64,000 bases of DNA from NCBI GenBank assembly GCA_903859155.1, contig CAIOLO010000074.1, positions 1 to 64,000 on the forward strand, in the 5' to 3' direction. Position numbers and translations under genes: made by a program. Shown here one piece after another: positions 36,251 through 45,039 of this stretch; positions within the stretch are counted from its first letter, which is position 1, and each line of letters opens with the position of its first letter. This DNA is from an uncultured beta proteobacterium. GTDB taxonomy: Bacteria; Pseudomonadota; Gammaproteobacteria; Burkholderiales; SG8-39. The notes below the pieces were generated by a model that saw only the letters and a program-made list of their open reading frames with translations, had not been told where the DNA came from and did not search any database.

Positions 36251-36745
36251 ATGAAACCCATCCCGATGCCGGCGCGGTTGCTTGCGGCCGTTTTGCTGTC
36301 GGTCCCTGCGACGCAGGGCATGGCCGCCACTTTGCGCCTCAACCAGTTCGACGCCTGGACACGGGCCGATGCGGACGGCAACGGCGGGCTGACACGCGAG
36401 GAAGCTCACCGCATGCCGCGGCTCGCGCGTCACTTTGATGCCATCGACGGCAATGGGGATGGCGTCATCACGGGTGCCGAGGTTCGCGCCTGGAGGCAGG
36501 CAACGCGGCGCTCGCAGCGGGCCGCGAAGGAATTGGCCGGATCCAAAGGCTTGGATGAAATCCTGCGCATTGCCGACGGCGATGGCGACGGCGCCCTCAG
36601 CCGCGCCGAATTCAGCCAGGGATTGCCGCGGTTCGCACGCCGCTTCGAGCGCCTTGATCTCGATCACGATGCCAGCCTCTCCAGGGCCGAACTGGGCCTG
36701 TGGCTTGCAAGGCTGCGCGGCGCACGGCGTTCAAAGCAGCCGTGA
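36251..36745 (+). CDS. Exported EF-hand calcium-binding protein
   Basis: A 164-residue protein with a signal peptide (LLAAVLLSVPATQGMAA). Four EF-hand loops can be seen: DADGNGGLTREE, DGNGDGVITGAE, DGDGDGALSRAE and DLDHDASLSRAE. The first three have the Dx[DN]xDG pattern; the last has H/A at ligand positions and may be weak. It likely binds calcium in the periplasm, as a signal or scaffold protein. Its 3' end overlaps the convergent DUF2905 gene by 15 bases. Confidence 0.88.
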   Translation: MKPIPMPARLLAAVLLSVPATQGMAATLRLNQFDAWTRADADGNGGLTREEAHRMPRLARHFDAIDGNGDGVITGAEVRAWRQATRRSQRAAKELAGSKGLDEILRIADGDGDGALSRAEFSQGLPRFARRFERLDLDHDASLSRAELGLWLARLRGARRSKQP

Positions 36746-36925
36746 CAACAGCGTCAGCGCCAGTGAAATCAGGATGGTCGAGGTGAAGGGCAGGTAACGC
36801 TCGCGGCCGCGAAAGCGCACCACCACGTCCCCGGGCAGGCGTCCTAGACCGTAGCGCGACAGCCAGGGGGAGATCGCGGTGAACACCACCAGCGCAATGA
36901 CAACCGTCACCACCCACTTCAGCAT
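36731..36925 (-). CDS. DUF2905 small membrane protein
   Basis: A 64-residue protein. MLKWVVTVVIALVVFTAIS is one membrane helix, then the signature GLGRLPGDVVVRFRGR and a second helix (TILISLALTLLSRLL). This is the typical length and layout of DUF2905. Function unknown. The longer frame to 37408 is a shadow of the GST gene. It overlaps the EF-hand gene at the 3' end and is divergent from the GST gene. Confidence 0.9.
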   Translation of the reverse strand: MLKWVVTVVIALVVFTAISPWLSRYGLGRLPGDVVVRFRGRERYLPFTSTILISLALTLLSRLL

Positions 36926-37060
36926 GGGGCGATCCCGGACCGGGCGGTTCCTGATCGCGCAAGGCACAGGCTGTTGTTCACCGGTTGTGACATTGACAAG
37001 GCTCCATGGGGACTTCCATTGTAAACTTGCCGCCCTGACATCCGAAGCCTGGACAAAAAA

Positions 37061-37678
37061 ATGATCGACCTCTACACCTGGGGCACGCCCAACGGCAAGA
37101 AGGTCTCGATAATGCTCGAAGAGTGCGCATTGCCGTATGCCTTGCACAAGATAAACATCAGCAAGGACGACCAGTTCGCCCCGGACTATCTGAAAATCAA
37201 CCCCAACGGCAAAATTCCTTCCATCGTCGATTCCGACGGGCCGGGAGGCAAACCGATCGCCATGATGGAGTCCGGCGCCATCCTGATCTACCTGGCCGAG
37301 AAAGCGGGTAAGTTTCTGCCGGCGGATGCTGCGGCCCGCTATAAGGCGATCGAATGGCTGATGTTCCAGATGGGCGGCGTGGGCCCGATGTTCGGCCAGA
37401 CGCACCATTTTCTGCGCGCCGCCAAGGAGCAGGTGCCCTACGCGATTGCCCGCTACACCCGCGAGAAGGACCGCTTGTACGGGGTGCTGAACACGCGCCT
37501 GGGCGAGGCTGAATTTCTCGCCGGCGAGTATTCGATCGCCGATATCGCCACCTATCCGTGGGTGTCACGGTTCGACTGGCACGACACCCGACTGGCGGAT
37601 TTTCCCAACGTGGAGCGCTGGTTCAAGGCGATTGGTGCCCGGCCTGGCGTGCAAAAGGGCATGGCAGTGCCGTCGTAA
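37061..37678 (+). CDS. Glutathione S-transferase (YfcG/YghU-like)
   Basis: A 205-residue protein. The N-terminal thioredoxin-like domain has TWGTPNGKKVSIMLEE (the TxNxxK/T active-site loop of nu-class GSTs), NPNGKIPSIVD with the cis-proline, and MESGAILIYLAEK for the glutathione gamma-glutamyl contact. The alpha-helical C-terminal domain follows (EFLAGEYSIADIATYPWV). YfcG-type enzymes reduce disulfides using glutathione. A good start with little leader. Stands alone. Confidence 0.93.
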   Translation: MIDLYTWGTPNGKKVSIMLEECALPYALHKINISKDDQFAPDYLKINPNGKIPSIVDSDGPGGKPIAMMESGAILIYLAEKAGKFLPADAAARYKAIEWLMFQMGGVGPMFGQTHHFLRAAKEQVPYAIARYTREKDRLYGVLNTRLGEAEFLAGEYSIADIATYPWVSRFDWHDTRLADFPNVERWFKAIGARPGVQKGMAVPS

Positions 37679-37766
37679 ATGAAATTTACGACGCGCAAAG
37701 ATCTTCCTGCTGCGCGCGCCTTGGAGCCGTGTCGCAACCCGAATAAGGGCTATGGCCGCGATGATC

Positions 37767-38927
37767 CTACAAGGTGTGAGCGCGGTCGCCCTGGGAAAAA
37801 CCCAGCAGCGGCACCTGCCAGTGTTTCGAGAATGCGATGGCCTTGAACAGTTCGCCCATCTCCGCCGGCGAGAGCAGCCGGTTGGCCTGGTTGGACAGCG
37901 GCAGATAGCGCAGGACATCGTCGACAGGCACCTGCGCCAGCACGTCGGTGATGCCGCAATTGATCAGGAATTGGGCTTGTGTGGCGTAACCGGCAGGCTC
38001 CAGGCCGGCCTCGACGGCAGCCGTGGCGATGGCGCTGAAATCCACGTGTGCGGTGATGTCCTGCAATCCGGGAAGGAAAAACGGATCGTCGTGTGCGCGG
38101 TGGCGGTAATGGCACATCAGCGTTCCCTCGCGGCGGTCGGGATGATAGAACTCGTGCGCCGGAAAGCCGTAGTCGATGAACAGCACTACGCCTTTTTCAA
38201 GGCACTCCCCGATGCTGCGCATGAACGCCTGCGCCGCAAGACCTATTTCGGTGCAGTAATCCTCGGGCAGCGACAGCGCCACGGCGGCCTCGAGCAGTGC
38301 TTTTTCAGCCGGACGGGGCGCGACGCGAAATGCGCCCTCGGCGATTTCGACACCCAGTTCGTCGACGCGCCCGCTGTGCTGCTGCACTTGATGCACGGGC
38401 ATGGCATCGAGCACTTCATTGCCCAGGATCACACCGCAGAACGACGGCGGCAAGCGGTTCAACCACGCCACGCGCTCCAGCAGGTGCGGCACGCGCGCCG
38501 CGAGCGTGTCACGGCTGCGCTCGCGCAGGTCGGCCGAGAGTTCGAGTATCAGGTATCGGGCCGGGAGCGCATGCAGTCGCTCCAGTTCTTCCAGCACCGA
38601 GGCGGCAAGTGCACCGCTGCCCGCGCCCACTTCGAGAATCTCCTCCAGGCCCTCGCCCATGGCCTGCGCGAGCTGTCGCGCCAGGGTGTGGCCAAACAGC
38701 GGGGTGAGTTCCGGCGCGGTGACGAAGTCGCCGGCGGCGCCGAGTTTGCGGGCGCCTGCGCTGTAGTAGCCCAGTCCCGGGGCGTACAGCGCGAGTTCCA
38801 TGTAGCGCGCAAAGGAGATCCAGCCGCCCGCGGCTGCGATTTCGCTGCGGATGTGCGCGGCCACGCGTTCGCTGTGCGCAAGAGCTTCAGCATCGGGCGC
38901 GGGCAGATCGATTGCGGGGTTCATCAC
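37767..38927 (-). CDS. MidA/NDUFAF7-like SAM-dependent methyltransferase (DUF185)
   Basis: A 386-residue protein. ISFARYMELALYAPGLGYY is the DUF185 N-terminal signature, GDFVTAPELTPLFG the next block, and ILEVGAGSGALAASVL the SAM-binding motif I. GNEVLDAMPV is a further conserved block. In mitochondria the homologue (NDUFAF7) dimethylates an arginine of a complex I subunit; the bacterial target is not known. It is divergent from the pteridine-reductase-like gene, as in several Burkholderiales. Confidence 0.92.
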   Translation of the reverse strand: MMNPAIDLPAPDAEALAHSERVAAHIRSEIAAAGGWISFARYMELALYAPGLGYYSAGARKLGAAGDFVTAPELTPLFGHTLARQLAQAMGEGLEEILEVGAGSGALAASVLEELERLHALPARYLILELSADLRERSRDTLAARVPHLLERVAWLNRLPPSFCGVILGNEVLDAMPVHQVQQHSGRVDELGVEIAEGAFRVAPRPAEKALLEAAVALSLPEDYCTEIGLAAQAFMRSIGECLEKGVVLFIDYGFPAHEFYHPDRREGTLMCHYRHRAHDDPFFLPGLQDITAHVDFSAIATAAVEAGLEPAGYATQAQFLINCGITDVLAQVPVDDVLRYLPLSNQANRLLSPAEMGELFKAIAFSKHWQVPLLGFSQGDRAHTL

Positions 38928-39032
38928 GGCTTTTCAGTGGGGGTCCGAACTAACATGCTGCGCGATTCCGGTAAGATTCGCAACGTGAATACGCGCCGGC
39001 AAGCCACCGCAGATCGGGAGTCAGCAATACCC

Positions 39033-39782
39033 ATGACATTATCCCTGGAAGGCAAGGTCATCCTGATTACCGGTGCCGCGAGGCGCGTCGGTGCGGCGAT
39101 TGCGCGCCGCCTTCATGCCGCCGGCGCCAACATGATGCTGCACTACCACCATTCGGAAAGCGATGCGCATGCGCTGCGCGCCGAGCTCAATGCGCTGCGC
39201 GCCGATTCGGCGGCGCTGGTCCAGGCCGACCTGCTGAACATTGCAGGTCTCAACGAGATGATCCGCAACACGCTGGCGCGCTATGAGCGGCTCGATGCGC
39301 TGGTCAACAATGCCTCGAGCTTCTACGCCACCACCATGGGGGCCATCACCGAAGCGGATTGGGACAGCCTGGTCGGCACCAATGTGAAAGCCCCGCTGTT
39401 CCTGTGCCAGGCCGCCGCGCCGCACCTGCGCAAATCCTCGGGGAGCATTGTCAATATCACCGACATTCATGCCGAACGCCCGCTCAAGAATTACGTTGTC
39501 TACACTGTCGCCAAGGCGGCGCTCGATGGAATGACACGATCGCTTGCCCGCGAGCTGGGACCGGAAATCAGGGTCAACGCCGTCGCGCCCGGGCCCATCC
39601 TCTGGCCGGAGGATGATTCCTTCGATGAACTGGCGAGGCAACGGGTGATCTCGCACACGCTGCTCAAACGCGCGGGGGAGCCTGCGGACATCGCCAAGGC
39701 GGTGTATTACCTCATCGCCGAAGCGCCCTTTGTGACCGGACAGACCCTCTCGGTTGACGGCGGCCGCAGCGTGAATCTGTAG
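39033..39782 (+). CDS. Short-chain dehydrogenase, pteridine reductase (FolM/PTR1)-like
   Basis: A 249-residue SDR. The cofactor motif is TGAARRVGAAIARRLH; the two arginines after the glycine motif favour NADPH and match pteridine reductases. NNASSFY, the catalytic Tyr-x-x-x-Lys (YTVAKAALD) and APGPILWP are all in place. It probably reduces dihydropteridines or monapterin precursors. The open frame runs upstream to 37752, opposite the MidA-like gene; ATG 39033 is the start of the fold. Confidence 0.88.
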   Translation: MTLSLEGKVILITGAARRVGAAIARRLHAAGANMMLHYHHSESDAHALRAELNALRADSAALVQADLLNIAGLNEMIRNTLARYERLDALVNNASSFYATTMGAITEADWDSLVGTNVKAPLFLCQAAAPHLRKSSGSIVNITDIHAERPLKNYVVYTVAKAALDGMTRSLARELGPEIRVNAVAPGPILWPEDDSFDELARQRVISHTLLKRAGEPADIAKAVYYLIAEAPFVTGQTLSVDGGRSVNL

Positions 39783-39818
39783 TCCTTTGCCACCCGGCAT
39801 TTGCGCCTGCGGCCACCC

Positions 39819-40289
39819 ATGTCCCGATTCAGCCACCTCGTCGAAATCAACGATCTGATCAATCCGTTGGGCTATGTGCTGACGCGCGAGCAGCTCTGGA
39901 GCGGTCTGGTGCGCAGGGCCGAGGAGCCCACGCAGTTCGTGCTGGGGCTGGACTCATGCCGGATCATCAGTCGCGCAGGCCGATCGTTGCGCCGGGAATT
40001 GCGGTTCGGCACGCTGCTGGTGCGCGACCGGGTCAGTTTCGCGCCATTGGATTCGGTTCGCTATAGCGTTGAGGCGAGCACGCATTTTCCCGCCAGCACG
40101 CTGGTCATGCGTATCGAAGAGCCGCAACCGGAGCATTTGTTCGTGCGCTTCGAATATGCGGACCAGCGTCCGGAGCCGCAGGGCGAGGATGTCGAGGCAC
40201 TGCAGGTGCTGCATTCGGCCTACCGCGCCGCCGATATCGACACCATCCGTGGCATACGCCGGTTCATTGCCGGCAGCCGGCTGAATTAA
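39819..40289 (+). CDS. DUF1857 (AtaL-like, START-fold) protein
   Basis: A 156-residue protein from ATG 39819 beginning MSRFSHLVEINDLINPLG, with LTREQLWSGLVRRAEEP, the opening helix-strand of the DUF1857/SRPBCC fold. Strands end in LVMRIEEPQPEHLFVRFEY. A small-molecule-binding or cyclase-like role is typical of the fold but unknown here. It lies 36 bases after the SDR and about 90 bases before ttcA, likely transcribed with the SDR. Confidence 0.82.
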   Translation: MSRFSHLVEINDLINPLGYVLTREQLWSGLVRRAEEPTQFVLGLDSCRIISRAGRSLRRELRFGTLLVRDRVSFAPLDSVRYSVEASTHFPASTLVMRIEEPQPEHLFVRFEYADQRPEPQGEDVEALQVLHSAYRAADIDTIRGIRRFIAGSRLN

Positions 40290-40381
40290 GGTTCCGGGTC
40301 CGGCGCAACCCGCGCGGCGGCCGGATTGGTCGCGGGCCGCAAATTCCGGGATAATCCCCGGCCTGATCCGGTACCGCCGAT

Positions 40382-41275
40382 ATGAACGCCCCCGAACACA
40401 AGACCCTCGAAAAACAGCGCCGCGAAGCGGCCAAGCTGGAGAAGCGTCTTTGCCGGCTGGTCGGCCAGGCCATTGCCGATTACCAGATGATCGGCGATGG
40501 CGATCGCGTCATGGTGTGTCTGTCCGGGGGCAAGGACAGCTATGGCCTTCTCGATATCCTGCTGAAACTCAGGTCGAGGGCGCATGTGAATTTTGAGCTG
40601 ATCGCCGTCAATCTGGATCAGCGCCACCCGGGTTTCCCCGCGCATGTGCTGCCGCAATACCTGGAATCCATCGGCGTGCCTTTCCGTGTCGAAGTGCAGG
40701 ACACCCATGCGATCGTCAAGCGCGTCATTCCCGAAGGCAAGACGATGTGCTCGCTGTGTTCGCGGCTGCGCCGCGGCGTGCTCTACCGCGTCGCTCGCGA
40801 GCTCGGCGCCACCCGCATTGCGCTTGGCCATCATCGCGACGACATTCTGGAAACCTTTTTCCTGAACCTGTTTTATGGCGGCAAGATGAAGGGCATGTCG
40901 CCCAAGCTCCGGTCCGACAATGGCGAGCACATCGTCATCCGCCCGCTGGCCTATGTGGCCGAGGATGATCTCGAGGAATGGGCGCGGTTGAGCCGCTTTC
41001 CCATCATTCCCTGCGACCTGTGCGGATCGCAGGAAACCTTGCAGCGAAAGCAGGTGAAGCATCTGCTGCGCCAATGGGAGCGCGAGCATCCGGGGCGCAC
41101 CGAATCGATGTTCCGGGCGCTAGGCAACGTGGTGGGCTCGCACCTGATGGACCGCAAGCTGTTCGATTTCAACAATCTTGCGGCCGGAGTGCCCGGCGAC
41201 GTGGCTGCGGCAGGCGAGGCGACTGGTGAGGTCATCCATTTTCACGACAGGCATTTCGCCGATCTCGACGATTAG
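40382..41275 (+). CDS. ttcA: tRNA 2-thiocytidine biosynthesis protein TtcA
   Basis: A 297-residue enzyme that adds sulfur to C32 of tRNA. The PP-loop is SGGKDS at 48-53. Iron-sulfur cluster cysteines are C123 and C126 (CSLC) plus one from the CDLC pair at 211/214. The block [24 protein letters not shown] is typical of TtcA. The length is near the 311 residues of the E. coli enzyme. It needs ATP, magnesium and a sulfur donor. Good start at ATG 40382. Confidence 0.96.
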   Translation: MNAPEHKTLEKQRREAAKLEKRLCRLVGQAIADYQMIGDGDRVMVCLSGGKDSYGLLDILLKLRSRAHVNFELIAVNLDQRHPGFPAHVLPQYLESIGVPFRVEVQDTHAIVKRVIPEGKTMCSLCSRLRRGVLYRVARELGATRIALGHHRDDILETFFLNLFYGGKMKGMSPKLRSDNGEHIVIRPLAYVAEDDLEEWARLSRFPIIPCDLCGSQETLQRKQVKHLLRQWEREHPGRTESMFRALGNVVGSHLMDRKLFDFNNLAAGVPGDVAAAGEATGEVIHFHDRHFADLDD

Positions 41276-41449
41276 TCGCTGGCCACCGGATCCATCGCAA
41301 CATGGTATATAAAATAATTTATAAACAATAACATACGGTGAATTTGACGCATCCCTGGGGTATTTTCCCGGGGTGCGAAAGTCGAGAAGGCAGTTCTAAT
41401 CCAGCACTATTTGTCAAATTCAGTTTGACATGTTAGATTCTGGTTTCTT
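41276..41449. promoter_or_regulatory. AT-rich regulatory region with a perfect inverted repeat (41412-41430)
   Basis: TGTCAAA at 41412-41418 and TTTGACA at 41424-41430 are perfect inverses around a five-base spacer. TTGTCA (41411-41416) with TAGATT (41434-41439) at 17-base spacing could be a promoter, which would put the operator inside it and transcription start only a few bases before ATG 41450. An AT-rich block lies further upstream (about 41303-41330). The repeat is a good candidate site for the HTH domain encoded next to it. Confidence 0.55.
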
Positions 41450-42967
41450 ATGAACTGCGCCGAACGTCTCGTCGAAATTTTTGGTAGTCAGGCGGAGGTC
41501 GCCAGGGCTTTCCGCATGGACCGCGCGGTAATCAGCCATTGGATCAAAATGGGCTACGTTCCGGCCCGCTGGGCGGTCGAAGTCGAGCGCCTGACCGATG
41601 GCGGCATCATTGCCACTGAAGTTCTCAACGAGGCCAACGCCAAGAATCCCGTTCGGGTGAAATCCCGAACAGAAGCCGATGCTCTCGGCGCCATTGAAGG
41701 GAGTAACACCATGAACAATTTCGCCCCTGCCAAACGCATTAGTTCCTTCCACCCGCCGCAGCGCACGCTGATGGGGCCGGGACCGACGGAAATCCATCCG
41801 CGGGTTCTGACCACCATGAGCCAGCCGGCCATCGGTTATCTCGATCCGATCTTCGTCGATATGATGGAAGAGCTGAAGGCGCTGCTGCGCTACACCTACC
41901 AGACCAAGAATCTCCTGACTTTCCCGGTCTCGGGTCCCGGTTCGGTCGGCATGGAGTATTGCTTTGTCAACATGGTCGCCCCCGGCGACAAGGTCATCGT
42001 CTGCCGCAACGGTGTGTTCGGCGGCCGCATGATCGAAAACGTCGAGCGTTGCGGCGGTACGGCCATTGTGGTCGAGGCCGAATGGGGTTCACCCATCGAT
42101 CCGCAGAAACTCGAGGACGCGCTCAAAGCCAATCGCGACGCGCGCCTGGTGGCTTTCGTGCATGCCGAGACCTCCACCGGCGTGCAGTCTGACGCCAAGA
42201 CGCTGGTCGAGATCGCACACAAATACGACGCGCTCACCATTGTCGACGCCGTGACCTCATTGGGCGGCACCCCGGTTCTGGTCGACGAGTGGGGCCTGGA
42301 CGCGGTCTACTCGGCCAGCCAGAAATGCCTGTCGTGCACGCCCGGCCTGTCGCCGGTGACTCTGTCCGAACGCGTGGTCGATCACGTCAAGGCGCGCAAG
42401 GACAAGATCCACTCGTGGTTCATGGACATGAATCTGCTGCTCGGTTACTGGGGCGAGACCACCCGCACCTATCATCACACCGCGCCCACCAATTCGCTGT
42501 TCGGGCTGCACGAAGCGCTGCTTTTGATCCGCGAAGAAGGCCTGGAGAACTGCTGGGCGCGTCACGCACGCCACCATCAGGCACTGAAAGCCGGTCTGGA
42601 GGCCATGGGCCTGCAGTTCCTGGTGAAAGAGCCCTATCGCCTGCCGCAGATGAATGCAATCCACATTCCGGACGCGATCAAGCCCAAAGAGGCCGAGGTC
42701 CGCAAGACGCTGCTCAACGAGTTCAATCTCGAAATCGGCGCCGGACTCGGACCGCTCGCCGGCAAGATCTGGCGCGTGGGCATCATGGGTTACTCGGCAC
42801 GTGCCGAGAACATCATGCTGTGCCTCTCGGCCATGGGTTCGGTCCTCTCCGACCTGGGTGTGAAACTGGACGAGGGCGACGCCGAAGGTGCCGCCCATCA
42901 GGCCTACTCGACGCAGCATGCCAAGGCGGCCAAGCAAAAGCTCACTGGCGCCAAGCGCGCGGCCTGA
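41450..42967 (+). CDS. Class V aminotransferase with in-frame N-terminal Cro/YdaS-type HTH domain
   Basis: One frame of 505 residues. Residues about 3-58 are a YdaS/Cro-like DNA-binding domain (SQAEVARAFRMDRAVISHWI, then GYVPARWAVEVERL). From Met88 (ATG 41711) comes a full class V PLP aminotransferase of the serine/alanine-glyoxylate group: MGPGPTEIHPRVL, SGPGSVGMEYC and the PLP lysine in SASQKCLSC (Lys292, or Lys205 if counted from Met88). A strong internal ribosome-binding site (GAAGGGAG, 41696-41703) precedes ATG 41711, so the enzyme may also be made alone. No stop separates the two parts. A TAA in another frame (41704-41706) hints that they could be two genes joined by a one-base change. 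Confidence 0.85.
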   Translation: MNCAERLVEIFGSQAEVARAFRMDRAVISHWIKMGYVPARWAVEVERLTDGGIIATEVLNEANAKNPVRVKSRTEADALGAIEGSNTMNNFAPAKRISSFHPPQRTLMGPGPTEIHPRVLTTMSQPAIGYLDPIFVDMMEELKALLRYTYQTKNLLTFPVSGPGSVGMEYCFVNMVAPGDKVIVCRNGVFGGRMIENVERCGGTAIVVEAEWGSPIDPQKLEDALKANRDARLVAFVHAETSTGVQSDAKTLVEIAHKYDALTIVDAVTSLGGTPVLVDEWGLDAVYSASQKCLSCTPGLSPVTLSERVVDHVKARKDKIHSWFMDMNLLLGYWGETTRTYHHTAPTNSLFGLHEALLLIREEGLENCWARHARHHQALKAGLEAMGLQFLVKEPYRLPQMNAIHIPDAIKPKEAEVRKTLLNEFNLEIGAGLGPLAGKIWRVGIMGYSARAENIMLCLSAMGSVLSDLGVKLDEGDAEGAAHQAYSTQHAKAAKQKLTGAKRAA

Positions 42968-42982
42968 TTCGCTTCCGGCCGC

Positions 42983-43013
42983 AAAAAGCCCGGTTGATGC
43001 CGGGCTTTTTTTT
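42983..43013 (+). terminator. Intrinsic terminator of the aminotransferase gene
   Basis: GCCCGG (42988-42993) pairs with CCGGGC (43000-43005) around a six-base loop, extended by A-run/T-run pairs and followed by eight T (43006-43013). It lies 15 bases after the stop. The A-tract on the left allows it to work for the MFS gene in the other direction too. Confidence 0.9.
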
Positions 43014-43173
43014 GCCCCGGTTTCAGTCATGTGCCCGCCATTGACTGCGGTGCTGCAAATGCAAAAAATAGTGTCGCCTCCGGACCAGCGGACATGCTGA
43101 TGCCGAACCGCCTGCGGCGATGGTCGAGGCGCAGGCGCGCAGCCTCTCTCCCTGTTTTGAAGCTTTCCCGCGC

Positions 43174-44469
43174 CTACTTGGTTTTCAGCGTGAATGCGAG
43201 CAAAAAGGATGTGGCGGTCATCAGCACGATGGCGCTCAATGCCAGCGACCAGTGCACGCCGATCAACCCGCCCAGCATACCCACGGTCACGCCGCTGAAT
43301 GAACGCATGCCGCTGAGCGCCATGTGATACACGCCGATCAGCCGGCCGCGAAGGTGCGGTGGCGATTGCATCTGCACCAGCGTCTGCGACATGGCGCCCG
43401 AGGTCAGGTTGAGGAAACCGGCGACGAACATCAGGCCCAGTGCCAGTGCGTAATTGGCGGACGCGGCAAAGGCGATCACGCTGACGCACCACAGTATGGT
43501 GATGATGATGGCGGTACGCGGGCTTGCCTTGAGCAGGCCGCGGCTCTCCAGGATCAGCCCACCTGCGAAGGCGCCGGCGGCATTGGCGCCCAGCAGCATG
43601 CCGTAGCGATAACCGGCCCCCTCGGTGCCCAGGTCATGCGCGTATTCGGGCATCTGCGCCTGGAAAGCGTTGCCGACGAAAAACGAGGAAAGCCCTGCCA
43701 GCAGGATCATGGAGAAAATCGTCGGATTGGCCGATGCTTCACGCAGGGCGGCGAACGCACTGCTGAAGCTCCCGCCGGTGTGGCGTCCCTTCACATAGGC
43801 GTCGCGGCGTCGCGGCGGTGCCCGGAACATCCACAGCAGCAGCGGCAGATATATAAGGGCATTGACCAGCAGACCCAATGGCGGGCCCAGCAACAGCATC
43901 AGCCCGCCACCGATGGCCGGTCCCAACAGCACGCCCAGGGAACGGCTGGTCGAATTGAGGCGGATCGCGCTTTGCAGATCCTCCTCTTTCACCAGGTCAT
44001 GAATCAGCAACTGGGTGGGCGGCCCCCAGAGCACACCGGCGAAGCCGTGGATGACAAGCAGCACTGCTGCATGCCAGATCTCAATGGTGTCGGTGAGGAA
44101 GAGCACACCCCAGCCGACCGACACGCCCATGAACATCAGCGTCGCGATCTGAATCATGCGCCGGCAGTCGAAGCGGTCGGCCAGCGCGCCGACGTATACC
44201 GAGAAGAACAGGAAGGGCAACCAGTGGCTGAGTACCGCAAAGCCCGCCAGGGTTGGCGACTTGAATTTTTCGTACATGACCCAGTAGCTGATCACGTGCT
44301 CGATGTTGTCGGCCATCATCGCCACGGCCATGGTCAAAAAATACGCTCGGAAGGCGGGGCGGCGCAGCGCAGCGAAGGATCTTTCCCTGGGTGCGAGGCC
44401 TTGTGCGGCCGGTGCTTTAATCTTTCCGGGTGCCGCTGTTGTTTCGACCTCAGACGCGATCTTGGACAA
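43174..44469 (-). CDS. Major facilitator superfamily exporter
   Basis: A 431-residue membrane protein with about 12 helices and a loop after helix 6. The motif GALADRFDCRRMIQIA between helices 2 and 3 is the MFS A-motif. The RLNSTSRSLGVLLGPAIGGGLML block is common in EntS-like drug/siderophore exporters. A 35-residue soluble N-terminus precedes helix 1. Substrate unknown. No regulator or partner gene adjoins it. Confidence 0.88.
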   Translation of the reverse strand: MSKIASEVETTAAPGKIKAPAAQGLAPRERSFAALRRPAFRAYFLTMAVAMMADNIEHVISYWVMYEKFKSPTLAGFAVLSHWLPFLFFSVYVGALADRFDCRRMIQIATLMFMGVSVGWGVLFLTDTIEIWHAAVLLVIHGFAGVLWGPPTQLLIHDLVKEEDLQSAIRLNSTSRSLGVLLGPAIGGGLMLLLGPPLGLLVNALIYLPLLLWMFRAPPRRRDAYVKGRHTGGSFSSAFAALREASANPTIFSMILLAGLSSFFVGNAFQAQMPEYAHDLGTEGAGYRYGMLLGANAAGAFAGGLILESRGLLKASPRTAIIITILWCVSVIAFAASANYALALGLMFVAGFLNLTSGAMSQTLVQMQSPPHLRGRLIGVYHMALSGMRSFSGVTVGMLGGLIGVHWSLALSAIVLMTATSFLLAFTLKTK

Positions 44470-44723
44470 TAAAACCTCTATGAAATCAGGGTGATTAACG
44501 TGCTTGGAAGGGGGGCAAGACTAGCACAGCCAATGCGTGCGACATGGCCGGTGTGTCGCAGCGCTGACCTCCTTGATGCGCGGGCTGATCGTTGTCGCTG
44601 CGCTGATGGCTGGTGCGGCGAGCCTGCGGTGTCGCTGAATGCAATGACAGTTTGTTGCAGACGCCGGTTTTTGCTATCTTGTGCGCGCGGCATGTGCCGC
44701 GTCTTCAGAAAGGGGGTGATCCG

Positions 44724-44825
44724 ATGTCTAGTCGATTGCTTAGCAATGTTGCCGTCATTGCATTTTCTGTGGCGGACAACGCCGCGTCGGAGCTGGTTGG
44801 CGCGAAGGTGAGTTGGGCAGACTGA
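44724..44825 (+). CDS. 33-residue micro-ORF with extended Shine-Dalgarno
   Basis: The start ATG 44724 is preceded by AAGGGGGTGATCCG, which differs by one base from the full anti-16S complement AAGGAGGTGATC. The product begins MSSRLLSNVAVIAFSVADNA and ends KVSWAD; it has a weakly hydrophobic middle. No family recognised. It is included because the initiation signal is far stronger than expected by chance; its product could also serve as a leader for regulation. Confidence 0.45.
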   Translation: MSSRLLSNVAVIAFSVADNAASELVGAKVSWAD

Positions 44826-44836
44826 GTGCAGATATC

Positions 44837-44880
44837 GGACATCTCCGCAAATCAGGACTTATCTTATAGTGGAGATATCC
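44837..44880 (+). promoter_or_regulatory. Inverted repeat and TATAGT element before an orphan terminator
   Basis: GGACATCTCC (44837-44846) and GGAGATATCC (44871-44880) are inverses with one mismatch, with TTATAGT (a -10-like element) just before the right arm. No good -35 was found. It could start a short transcript ending at 45003. Confidence 0.3.
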
Positions 44881-44968
44881 GGGGCTGATCCTCGGTCGCC
44901 GTATTCACCGCCAGGCTCGGTAATTTCGCGCTGACGCGGAAACGGCAGTCGAATTAAGCCTTGTTGAG

Positions 44969-45003
44969 ACGGCCGCGGCCAAAACCGCGGCCGTTTCTTT
45001 TTT
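44969..45003 (+). terminator. Strong intrinsic terminator
   Basis: ACGGCCGCGG (44969-44978) pairs perfectly with CCGCGGCCGT (44985-44994) around loop CCAAAA, followed by TTCTTTTTT. The ten-pair GC stem with a T-tract is a textbook terminator reading plus-strand transcripts. It lies 37 bases from the 3' end of the minus-strand efflux operon, and its plus-strand client is unclear. Confidence 0.9.
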
Positions 45004-45039
45004 GGTGCTGAGTCGGCGCGTCGTTGGCGCTATCCGGGT

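Larger units (their letters stand above)
44470..45039. other. 570-bp region without a conventional gene
   Basis: It contains a 33-codon micro-ORF with a near-perfect ribosome-binding site (44724-44825), an inverted repeat (44837-44846 with 44871-44880, one mismatch), and a strong terminator (44969-45003) that belongs to no annotated plus-strand gene. The first 250 bases are the upstream region of the MFS gene. The rest could be a small RNA or leader-type transcript. Confidence 0.5.
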
